Shown piece by piece: positions 35,500 to 43,934 of a stretch of 64,000 nucleotides of DNA; position 1 is the stretch's first letter, and every line of letters begins with the position of its first letter. Origin of the DNA: Azohydromonas australica DSM 1124 (GTDB lineage: Bacteria > Pseudomonadota > Gammaproteobacteria > Burkholderiales > Burkholderiaceae_C); NCBI RefSeq assembly GCF_000430725.1, contig NZ_AUMO01000017.1, positions 1 through 64,000 on the forward strand, given 5' to 3'. Both the position numbers and the translations under genes were made by a program. The notes beneath the pieces were generated by a model. The model was not told the DNA's origin. It saw only the letters and a program-made list of their open reading frames with translations, and did no database searches.

Positions 35500-35628
35500 T
35501 CGATCCCGCGCGCACCAGGCTGGGGCCCCACGCGGCCCGGCCTGGTGCGCGGCGGACCGCGCCGGGGCATCCACGCCCCGCGCCGCCCGGGAGCGGCCGC
35601 GGCACGCGGCCAATGGCACGGTTCATGC

Positions 35629-35650
35629 GATTGCATACACGATCGCATAC
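35629..35650. promoter_or_regulatory. Direct repeats GATYGCATAC upstream of the ABC importer
   Basis: GATTGCATAC (35629-35638) and GATCGCATAC (35641-35650) are near-identical repeats 12 bases apart, ending 10 bases before the ABC receptor start codon. The first contains TGCATACA, one base different from the TGTATACA core at 30513 and 28841. They are candidates for binding by the local GntR regulator. Confidence 0.4.
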
Positions 35651-35660
35651 CGGAGCCCTC

Positions 35661-36710
35661 ATGATCCCGTCCTCTTCCCGCCGCCTCCTCCTGTCGCGCC
35701 TGGCCGGTGTGGCCCTGGCCGCCGCCGTTGCCGCCCCGGCGATGGCGCAGGAGCGCGACATCCGCTTCCAGCTCGACTGGCGTTTCGAGGGTCCCGCGGC
35801 CCTGTTCCTGACCCCGGTGGCCAAGGGCTACTTCAAGGCCGAGAAGCTCAACGTCAGCGTGGATGCCGGCAACGGCTCGGGGGCCGCCGTCACGCGCGTG
35901 GCCTCGGGCAGCTACGACATGGGCTTCGCCGACCTCGCGGCGCTGATGGAGTTCCACGCCAACAACCCCACGGCGCCGAACAAGCCGGTGGCGGTGATGA
36001 TGGTCTACAACAACACGCCCGCCGCGGTGCTGGCGCTCAAGAAGAGCGGCATCAAGGCGCCGGCGGACCTCAGCAACAAGAAGCTGGGCGCGCCGGTGTT
36101 CGACGCGGGCCGCCGCGGCTGGCCGATCTTCGCCAAGGCCAACCAGGTGCAGAACGTGGCCTGGACCAGCATGGACCCGCCGCTGCGCGAGACGATGCTG
36201 GTGCGCGGCGACATCGACGCCATCACCGGCTTCAGCTTCACCTCGCTGCTGAACCTGGAGGCGCGCGGCGTCAAGACCGAGGACGTCGTGATCCTTCCCT
36301 ACGCCACCCACGGCGTGAAGCTCTACGGCAACGCGATCATCGCGGGCGAGGACTTCCTGAAGAAGAACCCCGAGGCCGTCAAAGCCTTCCTGCGCGCCTT
36401 CTCGCGCGGCATGAAGGACGTGATCGCCGACCCGCAGGCGGCCATCGGCTTCGTCAAGCAGCGCGACGGCATCATCAACGAGGCGCTGGAGCTGCGCCGG
36501 CTGAAGCTGGCGATGGACCAGACGGTGCTCACGCCCGATGCCAAGGCCGAGGGCTTCGGCGAGGTCAACCCGGCGCGCCTGACGCTGATGGCCAGCCAGG
36601 TCTCGGATGCGTACGCCACCAAGGAGCGCGTCAACGCCACGGCGGTGTGGAACGGCGGCTTCCTGCCCGCGGCGGCCGAGCGCAACATCTTCGCCGCGGC
36701 CAAGAAGTGA
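35661..36710 (+). CDS. ABC transporter substrate-binding protein (NMT1/SsuA-like)
   Basis: This 349-residue periplasmic receptor begins with a signal peptide (SRRLLLSRLAGVALAAAVAA, cleavage at AMA-QER). The mature part has the NMT1/THI5-like pattern: IRFQLDWRFEGPAALFLTPVAKGYF, then GNGSGAAVTRVASGSYDMGF. Relatives bind nitrogenous heterocycles, sulfonates or hydroxymethylpyrimidine. In this operon a ureide, purine or pyrimidine is a reasonable guess. The ATG at 35661 follows a GGAG; an upstream in-frame ATG at 35613 lies outside the signal peptide. The stop overlaps the start of the ATPase gene by 4 bases or so (GTGA), indicating translational coupling. Confidence 0.9.
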   Translation: MIPSSSRRLLLSRLAGVALAAAVAAPAMAQERDIRFQLDWRFEGPAALFLTPVAKGYFKAEKLNVSVDAGNGSGAAVTRVASGSYDMGFADLAALMEFHANNPTAPNKPVAVMMVYNNTPAAVLALKKSGIKAPADLSNKKLGAPVFDAGRRGWPIFAKANQVQNVAWTSMDPPLRETMLVRGDIDAITGFSFTSLLNLEARGVKTEDVVILPYATHGVKLYGNAIIAGEDFLKKNPEAVKAFLRAFSRGMKDVIADPQAAIGFVKQRDGIINEALELRRLKLAMDQTVLTPDAKAEGFGEVNPARLTLMASQVSDAYATKERVNATAVWNGGFLPAAAERNIFAAAKK

Positions 36711-37519
36711 AGCCCTTCGTCGACTTCCACCAGGTCTGGCTGGCCTACAACGACGCGCTGCTGGCCCAGGGCCAGTTCGCGGTCGAGGACATCTCGCTGC
36801 AGGCGCGCCAGGGCGAGTTCATCGCCATCGTCGGCCCCTCGGGCTGCGGCAAGAGCACCTTCATGAAGCTGGCCACGGGCTTGCGCCGGCCCAGCAAGGG
36901 CACGGTGATCATCGACGGCCAAGAGGTGACCGGGCCGCTGAAGATCACCGGCATGGCCTTCCAGGCGCCGAGCCTGCTGCCCTGGCGCACCACGCTGGAG
37001 AACGTGCTGCTGCCGCTGGAGATCGTGGAGCCCTGGCGCTCCAGCTTCCGCGCCAAGCGCGCCCAGTACGTGGAGAAGGCGCGCGCGCTGCTCGCCGGCG
37101 TGGGCCTCTCCGGCTACGAGGACAAGTTTCCCTGGCAACTGTCCGGGGGCATGCAGCAGCGCGCGAGCATCTGCCGTGCGCTCATCCACGAGCCGCGCAT
37201 GCTGCTGCTGGACGAGCCCTTCGGCGCGCTGGACGCGTTCACGCGCGAGGAGCTGTGGTGCACGCTGCGCGACCTGCAGGCCGCGCGCGGCTTCAACGTG
37301 ATCCTGGTCACGCACGACCTGCGCGAGAGCGTGTTCCTGGCCGACACGGTGTACGTGATGAGCAAGAGCCCGGGCCGCTTCGTGGTGCGGCGCGAGATCG
37401 AGCTGCCGCGCCCGCGCGACCTGGAAGTGACCTACACGCCGGCCTTCACCGACATCGTGCACGAGCTGCGCGGACACATCGGCGCCATGCGCAAGAGCGG
37501 CGTGGCGCTGGCGCAGTGA
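36707..37519 (+). CDS. ABC transporter ATP-binding protein (TauB/SsuB-like)
   Basis: This 270-residue importer ATPase starts with GTG at 36707, overlapping the receptor gene's TGA. Walker A is GPSGCGKST, the Q-loop is near MAFQAPSLLPWRTTLENV, the signature is LSGGMQQRASICRAL, and Walker B is MLLLDEPFGALD. The H-loop His is in LVTHDLRESVFLAD. All motifs are intact. It energises the permease encoded downstream. A 76-base inverted repeat separates it from that permease, which is unusual inside an operon. Confidence 0.93.
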   Translation: MKPFVDFHQVWLAYNDALLAQGQFAVEDISLQARQGEFIAIVGPSGCGKSTFMKLATGLRRPSKGTVIIDGQEVTGPLKITGMAFQAPSLLPWRTTLENVLLPLEIVEPWRSSFRAKRAQYVEKARALLAGVGLSGYEDKFPWQLSGGMQQRASICRALIHEPRMLLLDEPFGALDAFTREELWCTLRDLQAARGFNVILVTHDLRESVFLADTVYVMSKSPGRFVVRREIELPRPRDLEVTYTPAFTDIVHELRGHIGAMRKSGVALAQ

Positions 37520-37549
37520 GCCCAGTTCTCTTTTCGAACTGAAGTTGTT

Positions 37550-37625
37550 CCGTTCGGGCTGAGCCTGTCGAAGCCCTGTTGGTCAGCAAGCCTGCAGGCC
37601 CTTCGACAAGCTCAGGGCGAACGGG
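37550..37625. repeat. Dispersed inverted repeat inside the ABC importer operon
   Basis: The left arm, about 28 bases at 37550-37577, begins CCGTTCGGGCTGAGCCTGTC. The right arm (37596-37625) is its imperfect inverse, ending with CTCAGGGCGAACGGG. The sequence TTCGGGCTGAGCCTGTCGAA is a familiar multi-copy palindromic repeat in Burkholderiales genomes. It fills the gap between the ATPase and permease genes. Confidence 0.8.
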
Positions 37626-37645
37626 AAAAAGAAACGGGACCCGAG

Positions 37646-38404
37646 ATGGACAAGAAACTCCAGGCCGCCGCCCCATGGCTGCTGATGATCGCCACGCTGC
37701 TGCTGTGGCAGCTGCTGTGCGCGGCTTTCGACGTGAGCGAATTCGTCTTCCCCAGCCCGCTGCGCATCGCGCAGCAGGCGTGGGAGCACCATGCCGCCAT
37801 CCTCTCGCACGCCTGGCGCACCTTCTGGGTGACGATGGTGGGCTTTGCCATCGCCATCGTGGTGGGCGTGCTGCTGGGCGCGCTCATGGGCAGCTCCAAG
37901 CTGGCCTACAACGCGATGTACCCGCTGATGACGGGCTTCAACGCGCTGCCCAAGGCGGCCTTCGTGCCGATCCTGGTGGTGTGGTTCGGCATCGGCGTGG
38001 GGCCGGCGGTGCTCACGGCCTTCCTGATCAGCTTCTTCCCGATCATGGTGAACATCGCCACCGGGCTGGCGACGCTGGAGCCGGAGCTGGAGGACGTGCT
38101 GCGCGTGCTGGGCGCCAAGCGCCGCGACGTGCTGCTCAAGGTGGGCCTGCCGCGCTCGCTGCCCTACTTCTACGGCTCGCTGAAGGTGGCGATCACGCTG
38201 GCCTTCGTGGGCACCACGGTGAGCGAGATGACCGCGGCCAACGAGGGCATCGGCTACCTGCTGGTGTCGGCGGGCAGCTCGATGCAGATGGGCCTGGCCT
38301 TCGCCGGCCTGCTGGCCGTGGGCCTGATGGCCATGGTGATGTACGAGTTCTTCGCCGTGGTGGAGAAGCGCACGACGGCCTGGGCGCATCGCGGGCAAGG
38401 TTGA
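37646..38404 (+). CDS. ABC transporter permease (TauC/SsuC-like)
   Basis: This 252-residue inner-membrane permease of the binding-protein-dependent family has about six hydrophobic segments. The cytoplasmic coupling loop is visible as the EAA-like motif LEDVLRVLGAKRRDVLLKVGLPRSLPYFY. Other typical segments are FNALPKAAFVPILVVWFGIG and FVGTTVSEMTAANEGIGYLL. It completes the importer with the two preceding genes. An inverted repeat upstream may separate its expression from theirs. It is followed 37 bases later by the deaminase gene. Confidence 0.92.
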   Translation: MDKKLQAAAPWLLMIATLLLWQLLCAAFDVSEFVFPSPLRIAQQAWEHHAAILSHAWRTFWVTMVGFAIAIVVGVLLGALMGSSKLAYNAMYPLMTGFNALPKAAFVPILVVWFGIGVGPAVLTAFLISFFPIMVNIATGLATLEPELEDVLRVLGAKRRDVLLKVGLPRSLPYFYGSLKVAITLAFVGTTVSEMTAANEGIGYLLVSAGSSMQMGLAFAGLLAVGLMAMVMYEFFAVVEKRTTAWAHRGQG

Positions 38405-38441
38405 TCCAGGAACCAGCGTGCGCCCTGCGCAGAATCCGCCC

Positions 38442-38927
38442 ATGACGCACCCCCTCGCCCCCGACCTGGCCCTTTCGCTCCTGCGCCGCGCCAACGACAT
38501 CGCCCGGCATGCGCTGGCGCGCGGCCATCACCCCTTCGGCGCGCTGCTGGCCGGGCCCGATGGCGCGGTGCTGATGGAGCAGGGCAACGTGGACAGCGTC
38601 AATCACGCCGAGGCCGTGCTCGCGCGCGAGGCGGCCGAGCGCTTCGACCCCGGCTTCCTCTGGGGCTGCACCCTGGTCACCACCGTGGAGCCCTGCGCCA
38701 TGTGCGCCGGCACGCAGTACTGGGCCCACATCGGCGGCCTGCTCTACGGCCTGAGCGAGGCCGAGCTGCTGCAGCTCACCGGCGCGCACCCCGAAAACCC
38801 CACCCTGGACCTGCCCTGCCGCGAGGTCTTCGCGCGCGGCCAGAAGCCCATCGCCGTCACGGGCCCGGTGCCGGCGCTCCAGGAGGAAATCGCGGCGCTG
38901 CACCGCGATTTCTGGCGCCGTCCCTGA
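38442..38927 (+). CDS. Cytidine/deoxycytidylate-type deaminase, probable guanine deaminase
   Basis: This 161-residue zinc deaminase has the catalytic motif HAE in NHAEAVLAREAAERF and the zinc cysteines P-C-x-x-C in VEPCAMCAGTQYW. Bacterial guanine deaminases of this fold (GuaD-like) have a similar length and the same order of motifs. The location at the end of the ureide operon also suggests conversion of guanine to xanthine, feeding purine breakdown. Another nucleoside or amine substrate is possible. The ATG at 38442 is used; an earlier GTG at 38418 is in frame. Confidence 0.85.
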   Translation: MTHPLAPDLALSLLRRANDIARHALARGHHPFGALLAGPDGAVLMEQGNVDSVNHAEAVLAREAAERFDPGFLWGCTLVTTVEPCAMCAGTQYWAHIGGLLYGLSEAELLQLTGAHPENPTLDLPCREVFARGQKPIAVTGPVPALQEEIAALHRDFWRRP

Positions 38928-39077
38928 CGCCCTTCACCGGCCTGCCGGCGGGGCCGGGGCCCGTCGTTTGCCCATAGAGATCACTGCCCGTCCACGACCT
39001 GCGTGACGCAGGTGTTGGGACGTGGGGCCGCGGTTCGCCGGCGCCACGAGGACGGGCTGACCCAAAGGAGCAAGACC

Positions 39078-39785
39078 ATGAAGAAATCCGTTCTCGCCGC
39101 CCTGATCGTCGCCGCCCTCGGTTCCACCGGCGTCATGGCACAAAGCCAGGGCATGGGCTCGTCCGGTGCGACCGGCATGTCGGCCACGCCCAGCACGGGC
39201 ATGACGGGCTCGGGCACCGCCCGGGACGACGGCAGCGCGACGGCCGGCAGCAGCCTGGACCGCAGCAGCCAGAGCTACGACAGCGGCAACAGCGGCCGTG
39301 ACGCGGCACAGCGCGCTGCGGGCAGCGGCACCTCCGACGGCATGGCCGGCGACGTTGCCACCGGCACGCAAGGCGCCACCACGGGCAGCGGCACGATGGG
39401 CAGCACGACCGGCAGCGGCACGATGGGCGCGGCCACGGGCAGCGGCACCACGAGCGACAGCACCCAGGGCAGCACCACGACCTACGGCAGCGGCAGCAAC
39501 GCCCAGACCACCGGCAGCGGCACGATGGGCGGTGCCCAGGGCACCACGACGACCTACGACAGCGGCAGCAGCGCCATGACCACCGGCAGTGGCGCCGCCG
39601 GCCGTGCCTACGACGGCAGCACCACCGCCGGCCCGGCCAGCCGCGCGGAAGTGGCTTCCGACCGCGACCGCGCCATGCGCAGCGACCGCTGGATCTTCAA
39701 CGACGCGGACGGCGTGCGCCGCCTCGACCCGGGCGAGAACAGCCACATGGGCCGTGTCTACAAGGGTCCGGCCGAGTCGTACTGA
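39078..39785 (+). CDS. Secreted low-complexity Ser/Gly/Thr-rich protein of unknown function
   Basis: The product is 235 residues. A clear signal peptide (KKSVLAALIVAALGSTGVMA, cleavage before QSQGM) begins at ATG 39078, which has AAAGGAG about 9 bases upstream. The mature part to about residue 180 is almost entirely Gly, Ser, Thr, Ala and Met, with repeats of the type TGSGTMG (at least three exact copies plus variants). The last 50 residues are different: charged and structured-looking, with RSDRWIFNDADGVRRLD. This suggests an exported spacer or surface protein with a small C-terminal module. No function can be assigned. The repeats also make the underlying DNA repetitive. Confidence 0.75.
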   Translation: MKKSVLAALIVAALGSTGVMAQSQGMGSSGATGMSATPSTGMTGSGTARDDGSATAGSSLDRSSQSYDSGNSGRDAAQRAAGSGTSDGMAGDVATGTQGATTGSGTMGSTTGSGTMGAATGSGTTSDSTQGSTTTYGSGSNAQTTGSGTMGGAQGTTTTYDSGSSAMTTGSGAAGRAYDGSTTAGPASRAEVASDRDRAMRSDRWIFNDADGVRRLDPGENSHMGRVYKGPAESY

Positions 39786-39815
39786 GACTGAGCGGCAGGC
39801 GCCTCGGCTGCGGCC

Positions 39816-40466
39816 TCAAGGCCGCGGCCCCCGCGCCTGCTCCAGGCTGTCGCGCACCCGCTGCGCAGCCTCCGTATCGGCCGGCAGTTGCGCCAGCAGC
39901 CGCTCCCACAGCGCCACCGCCTCGTCGCGACGGCCGGCGCGCTGCGCCGCCGTGGCGGCCAGGGCCAGGGCCTTGGGATGCTTCGCATCCGCCCGCAGCG
40001 CCCGTTCCACCAGCGCCACGGGCTCCCCCTCCAGCGAGCCGCGCTGCACGGTGGCAATGGCATCGGCCGCGTCGGCCAGCAGATCCGCGTCCTCGGGCGC
40101 CAGCCGCAGCGCCTGGCGCCAGGCGGCGGCGGCCTCGTCCCAGCGTTCCAGCACCTCCAGCGAGCGCGCCAGCGTGAACCAGCCGGGCAGGTCCCCGGGC
40201 TGCGCCAGCAGGCGCGTGGACAGGCGCTGCACCATGCCTTCCATGTCAGCCTCAGCCAGCCGGTGCGGCGGCGCCGTGTCGCGGCCGATGGCCTGTGGTG
40301 CCCCCAACCGCGCATAGCTCAGCACGGCCGCCAGCGGCAGCAGCAGCGCCGCGAGCGCGCGCGGCCACCAGCGTCCGGCCCGCCCCGCCACGGGCTGCAG
40401 CACCAGCAGCGTGACCGCCACGCCCAGCACGCCCGCGGCCAGCCAGAAACCCAACAGCGGCGACAT
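39816..40466 (-). CDS. ccmI: Cytochrome c biogenesis factor CcmI
   Basis: This 216-residue membrane protein has two N-terminal transmembrane segments (LGFWLAAGVLGVAVTLLVL, then ALAALLLPLAAVLSYARLG) followed by TPR-like helices (LPGWFTLARSLEVLERWDEA and following repeats). It chaperones apocytochrome c to the heme ligation complex. It is the last gene of the ccm series. Its ATG shares the A of the ccmH TGA (TGATG), so translation is coupled. It is shorter than some CcmI proteins because it lacks an extended second periplasmic domain. It converges with the secreted repeat-protein gene. Confidence 0.85.
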   Translation of the reverse strand: MSPLLGFWLAAGVLGVAVTLLVLQPVAGRAGRWWPRALAALLLPLAAVLSYARLGAPQAIGRDTAPPHRLAEADMEGMVQRLSTRLLAQPGDLPGWFTLARSLEVLERWDEAAAAWRQALRLAPEDADLLADAADAIATVQRGSLEGEPVALVERALRADAKHPKALALAATAAQRAGRRDEAVALWERLLAQLPADTEAAQRVRDSLEQARGPRP

Positions 40467-40876
40467 CAGGCGCCCTCCCCGGCTTGCGATGCGGCATCCC
40501 CGGCCGCCGGCCCGGCGCGCAGGCGCCGCCACAGCACCAGTCCCCCGCCGCCCAGCAGGATGAACGGGCCGAGCCACAGCAGCAGCGTCTGCGGCGTGCG
40601 GGGCGGCTCGTAAAGCACGAAATTGCCGAAGCGCTGGACCATGAAGGCCCGCACCTCGTCGTCGCTGCGCCCGGCCGCCACCTGCGCCTGGATCTGCTCG
40701 CGCAAGTCCAGCGCCACCGGGGCGCTGGACTCGGCCAGGGTCTGGTTCTGGCACACCGGGCAGCGAAGCGACTGCGCCAGGCGGTGCGCGCGTGCCTCCT
40801 GTTCGGCCGGCAAGGGTGCCGCGCCGGCCAGGCCGAAGGCCAGCGCCGCCCAGACGAGCACGATGGCGCGCCTCAC
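40466..40876 (-). CDS. ccmH: Cytochrome c maturation protein CcmH
   Basis: This 136-residue periplasmic thiol protein has an N-terminal signal segment (IVLVWAALAFGLAGAAP), the conserved LRCPVCQNQTLAESSAP with its C-x-x-C, and a C-terminal membrane anchor (LLLWLGPFILLGGGGLVLW) followed by a short Arg-rich tail. It helps reduce apocytochrome c before heme ligation. The GTG start at 40876 overlaps the ccmG stop by 4 bases (GTGA). Length fits the single-domain CcmH, with CcmI encoded separately. Confidence 0.93.
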   Translation of the reverse strand: MRRAIVLVWAALAFGLAGAAPLPAEQEARAHRLAQSLRCPVCQNQTLAESSAPVALDLREQIQAQVAAGRSDDEVRAFMVQRFGNFVLYEPPRTPQTLLLWLGPFILLGGGGLVLWRRLRAGPAAGDAASQAGEGA

Positions 40877-41457
40877 CGCTGCAGCCCCTTCCACAGCGGC
40901 CAGAACTCGCGCTGCAGCACCTGCGGCGTGAGCGCCCCGGCAAAGCGCCAGCGCACGATGCCCTGGGCGTCGATCACGAAGGTCTCCGGCACGCCGCTGA
41001 CGCCCCAGTCCAGCGCGGCGCGACCATCGGCGTCCTGCACGTTGGTCTTGAAGGGAGCACTGCCGGCGCCGCGCAGCCAGTCGCGCGCCGCCGCGGGCTG
41101 GTCCTTGTAGTTGAGGCCAACCACCGTCACCCCGCGCGCGGCGAGCTGCTGCAATTGCGGCAGCTCCTCGCGGCATGGTCCGCACCACGAGGCCCAGACG
41201 TTGAGCACCCACGGCTGCCCCTGCAGCGCGCCGCTGGCCAGCAGCTCATCGGGCGCCTCCAGCCTGGGCAGCTCGAAGACCGGCGCGGGCCGGCCCACCA
41301 GCGCCGAAGGGAGCGCGCGCGGGTCGCGCTGCAGGCCGTGCGCCAGCAGCAGCACCAGCGCCAGCAGCAGGGACAGCGGCAGCAGCGCGCGCCAGCGGCC
41401 GGCTGTTCCCGAGGGAATGGATTCGCGCCGGTGGCGGACGGGTGACGGTACGGCCAT
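40873..41457 (-). CDS. ccmG: Thiol:disulfide interchange protein CcmG/DsbE
   Basis: This 194-residue membrane-anchored periplasmic thioredoxin has a long basic N-terminus, an anchor (LPLSLLLALVLLLAHGL), and the active site WCGPC in NVWASWCGPCREELPQL. It carries the CcmG-specific GVSGVPETFVID and a GLNYKD segment. It keeps apocytochrome cysteines reduced. GAGGGAG precedes its ATG. It follows ccmF by 24 bases and overlaps ccmH. Confidence 0.94.
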   Translation of the reverse strand: MAVPSPVRHRRESIPSGTAGRWRALLPLSLLLALVLLLAHGLQRDPRALPSALVGRPAPVFELPRLEAPDELLASGALQGQPWVLNVWASWCGPCREELPQLQQLAARGVTVVGLNYKDQPAAARDWLRGAGSAPFKTNVQDADGRAALDWGVSGVPETFVIDAQGIVRWRFAGALTPQVLQREFWPLWKGLQR

Positions 41458-41481
41458 GGAAAGCTCCCTCGCAGTGGCGGA

Positions 41482-43512
41482 TCACGACGGCCGGCGCCGC
41501 GCGGCCGACTCCACCCCTTGTTGGTCCGGCGCGGCGCGCGGACGCCGCTGGCGGTCCAGCGCCGACAGCGCACCGCCCAGCGCCATCAGCAGCACGCCGG
41601 CCCAGATCCAGTTCACCATCGGCTTGAGTTGCAGCCGCAACGCCCAGCGGCCGGCGCCCAGCGGGTCGCCGAGCGCCACGTAGAGATCGCGCCAGGGGCC
41701 GCGGTCTATCGCCGGCACGGCCAGGGTCTGGTCCTGGGCGCGGAAGGCGCGGCGCTGCGGCGCCAGTTGCGCCACCGGCGTGCCGTCCTCGCGCCACACC
41801 GCCACGCGGGCCTGCACGCCGTCGTGGTTCACGCCCTGCAGCGGCTGCACTGCTTGCAATTCGACGCGGTACGGGCCCAGCGTGGTGCTCTCGCCCACGG
41901 CCATGGGCAGCTCGCGCTCGATCTCCAGGCCCTTGACCGCGCACACGCCCAGCACGAACACGCCCACGCCCAGGTGCGCCAGCCGCATGCCCCAGGCGGC
42001 ACGGCCCGCGCGCGGCTGGCGCAGCGCCTGCTGCAGCGTGGTGGCGAAGACCCAGCCCGCCAGCCACAGGCCCAGGCCGAACAGCGGGCTCCAGTGGCCC
42101 AGCAGCGCCATCGCGGCCAGGGCCGCCAGCGCGCTGGCCGCCGCCGCCCAGCGCAGCCGGCGCGCCAGCGGCAGCGCCTCGGCGCGGCCCCAGGCGGCGA
42201 AGGGCGCCGCGCCCATCAGGAACACCGCCGGCGCCAGCAGCGGGACCATCACCGCCTCGAAGTACGGCGCGCCCACGGAGATGCGCGCACCGCCCAGGGC
42301 CTCCAGGGCCATCGGGTACAGCGTGGCCAGCAGCACCGAAGCCGCGGCCACCGCCAGCAGCAGCAGGTTCACCAGCAGCAGCGTCTCGCGCGACAGCGCT
42401 GCGTGCGCCGCCGTGCCCGTGCCGCGCGGTGGGCGCAGCGCCCACAGCGTCAGCGCCCCGCCGACCAGGGCGACGATCAGCGCCAGGATGAACAGGCCGC
42501 GCCGCGGGTCGGTGGCGAAGGCGTGCACCGAGGTCACCACGCCCGAGCGCACGATGAAGGTGCCGATGAGCGCCAGCGCGAAGCCGGCGATGCACAGCAG
42601 CAGCACCGCGCCCGTCTGCCCGCCGCGGCGCTGTGCCAGCGCCAGCACGTGCAGCAGCGCCGTGCCGACGAGCCAGGGCAGCAGCGCGGCGTTCTCCACC
42701 GGGTCCCAGAACCACCAGCCGCCCCAACCCAGGACGTAGTAGGCCCAGGCGCTGCCCAGGCCGATGCCCAGGCTCAGCAAGGCCCAGCTCGCCAGCACCC
42801 AAGGCCGCAGCCAGCGCGCCCACTCGGGACGCAGCTCGCGCTCCCACAGCACCGCCAGCGCGAAGGCGAAGGGCACGGCGAAGCCGACATAGCCCAGGTA
42901 CAGCGCCGGCGGGTGCAGCACCATGGCCGGGTCCTGCAGCAGCGCGTTGAGGTCACCGCCATCGGGCGGCGGCGGCACCAGCCGCGTGAACGGGGACGAG
43001 GCCAGCAGCACGTAGAGGCCGAAGGCGGCCACCAGCAGGCCCATGGCGCCCAGCAGCCGCAGCGCGAAGCCTTCGGGCAGGCTGCGGCTGAAGCGCGCCA
43101 CCGCCGCACCCCACAGCGACAGCACCAGCAGCCACAGCAGCATCGAGCCCTCGTGGCTGCCCCACACGGCGGCGATGCGGTAGGCCAGCGGCAGCGTGGA
43201 GTGCGAATGCTCGGCCACGTAGCGCACGGAAAAATCCAGCGCGACGAAGCTCCAGGCTAGGCCCAGCAGCGACAGCGCCAGCAGCGCGCAGCTCGCCGCC
43301 GCGCAGCGGCGCGCCAGGCGCAGCAGCGGTTGCGCCAACATCCCGGCCTCGCCCGCGGGGGACGTGCCCGCGGCCAGCGCCGCGCCGCCGTCCACGGCAA
43401 GCACCACGGGGGCCGCCGCGCCGCGCGCCAGCGCGCGCAGCGGCAGCAGCGCCTGCAGCAGCGCGACCCAAAGCGCCAGGATGGCGGCGAAGTGCGCCAG
43501 CTCCGGGATCAC
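41482..43512 (-). CDS. ccmF: Heme lyase CcmF
   Basis: This 676-residue polytopic membrane protein forms the heme-ligating core that attaches heme from CcmE to apocytochrome c. The WWD heme motif is intact in GWGGWWFWDPVENAALLPWL, and other family blocks include AAVWGSHEGSMLLW and LLQDPAMVLHPPALYLGY. The GTG at 43512 (MIPELAHFAAILAL) was chosen over an in-frame GTG at 43524 because it matches the family N-terminus and overlaps the ccmE stop as GTGA, the coupling seen throughout this operon. Confidence 0.95.
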   Translation of the reverse strand: MIPELAHFAAILALWVALLQALLPLRALARGAAAPVVLAVDGGAALAAGTSPAGEAGMLAQPLLRLARRCAAASCALLALSLLGLAWSFVALDFSVRYVAEHSHSTLPLAYRIAAVWGSHEGSMLLWLLVLSLWGAAVARFSRSLPEGFALRLLGAMGLLVAAFGLYVLLASSPFTRLVPPPPDGGDLNALLQDPAMVLHPPALYLGYVGFAVPFAFALAVLWERELRPEWARWLRPWVLASWALLSLGIGLGSAWAYYVLGWGGWWFWDPVENAALLPWLVGTALLHVLALAQRRGGQTGAVLLLCIAGFALALIGTFIVRSGVVTSVHAFATDPRRGLFILALIVALVGGALTLWALRPPRGTGTAAHAALSRETLLLVNLLLLAVAAASVLLATLYPMALEALGGARISVGAPYFEAVMVPLLAPAVFLMGAAPFAAWGRAEALPLARRLRWAAAASALAALAAMALLGHWSPLFGLGLWLAGWVFATTLQQALRQPRAGRAAWGMRLAHLGVGVFVLGVCAVKGLEIERELPMAVGESTTLGPYRVELQAVQPLQGVNHDGVQARVAVWREDGTPVAQLAPQRRAFRAQDQTLAVPAIDRGPWRDLYVALGDPLGAGRWALRLQLKPMVNWIWAGVLLMALGGALSALDRQRRPRAAPDQQGVESAARRRPS

Positions 43513-43934
43513 GGCTTCACCCACGCCGGCCGGGATTCCCCGGTGGGCGGCCTGTAGTTCTCGTCATGCTTGGCCAGCACCTCGTGCGCATCGAACACGC
43601 CGTCGCGGCCGAGCCGCCCGCCCGCCACCACGCCCTGACCTTCGCCGAAGAGGTCGGGCAGCAGCCCGCTGTAGCGCACCGGCACGCGGCTCGCGCCGTC
43701 GGCCACCACGAAGTGCACCGTCAGGCTGCCGGGATCGCGCCGTATCGAGCCCGCCTCCACCACGCCGCCCAGGCGCAGGCGCTGCTGCGGATCGGGCCGC
43801 TGCTGCAGCAGCTCGCCGGGGCCAAGGAAGAAGTTCAGGTTCTGCCGCAGCGCCCCGAGCACCAGCGCCACGGCTAGCGCCAGCAGTGCCACCACGGCGG
43901 CCACGGCAACCGCGCGACGCCGGCGCGGCGTCAT
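43509..43934 (-). CDS. ccmE: Heme chaperone CcmE
   Basis: This 141-residue periplasmic heme chaperone has an N-terminal anchor (VAAVVALLALAVALVLGAL) and an OB-fold domain. The heme-binding His and following Tyr are in EVLAKHDENYRPP, where the family's HDENY block is fully conserved. The C-terminus is short. It receives heme from the CcmABCD complex and delivers it to CcmF. The ATG at 43934 overlaps the ccmD stop as ATGA. Confidence 0.95.
   Translation of the reverse strand: MTPRRRRAVAVAAVVALLALAVALVLGALRQNLNFFLGPGELLQQRPDPQQRLRLGGVVEAGSIRRDPGSLTVHFVVADGASRVPVRYSGLLPDLFGEGQGVVAGGRLGRDGVFDAHEVLAKHDENYRPPTGESRPAWVKP

Noticed and set aside
39340-39610. Repetitive DNA resembling an array
   Set aside because: The repeats are short, irregular, in frame, and encode TGSGTMG-type protein repeats under a signal peptide. 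They lack the fixed repeat and unique spacers of a CRISPR array.
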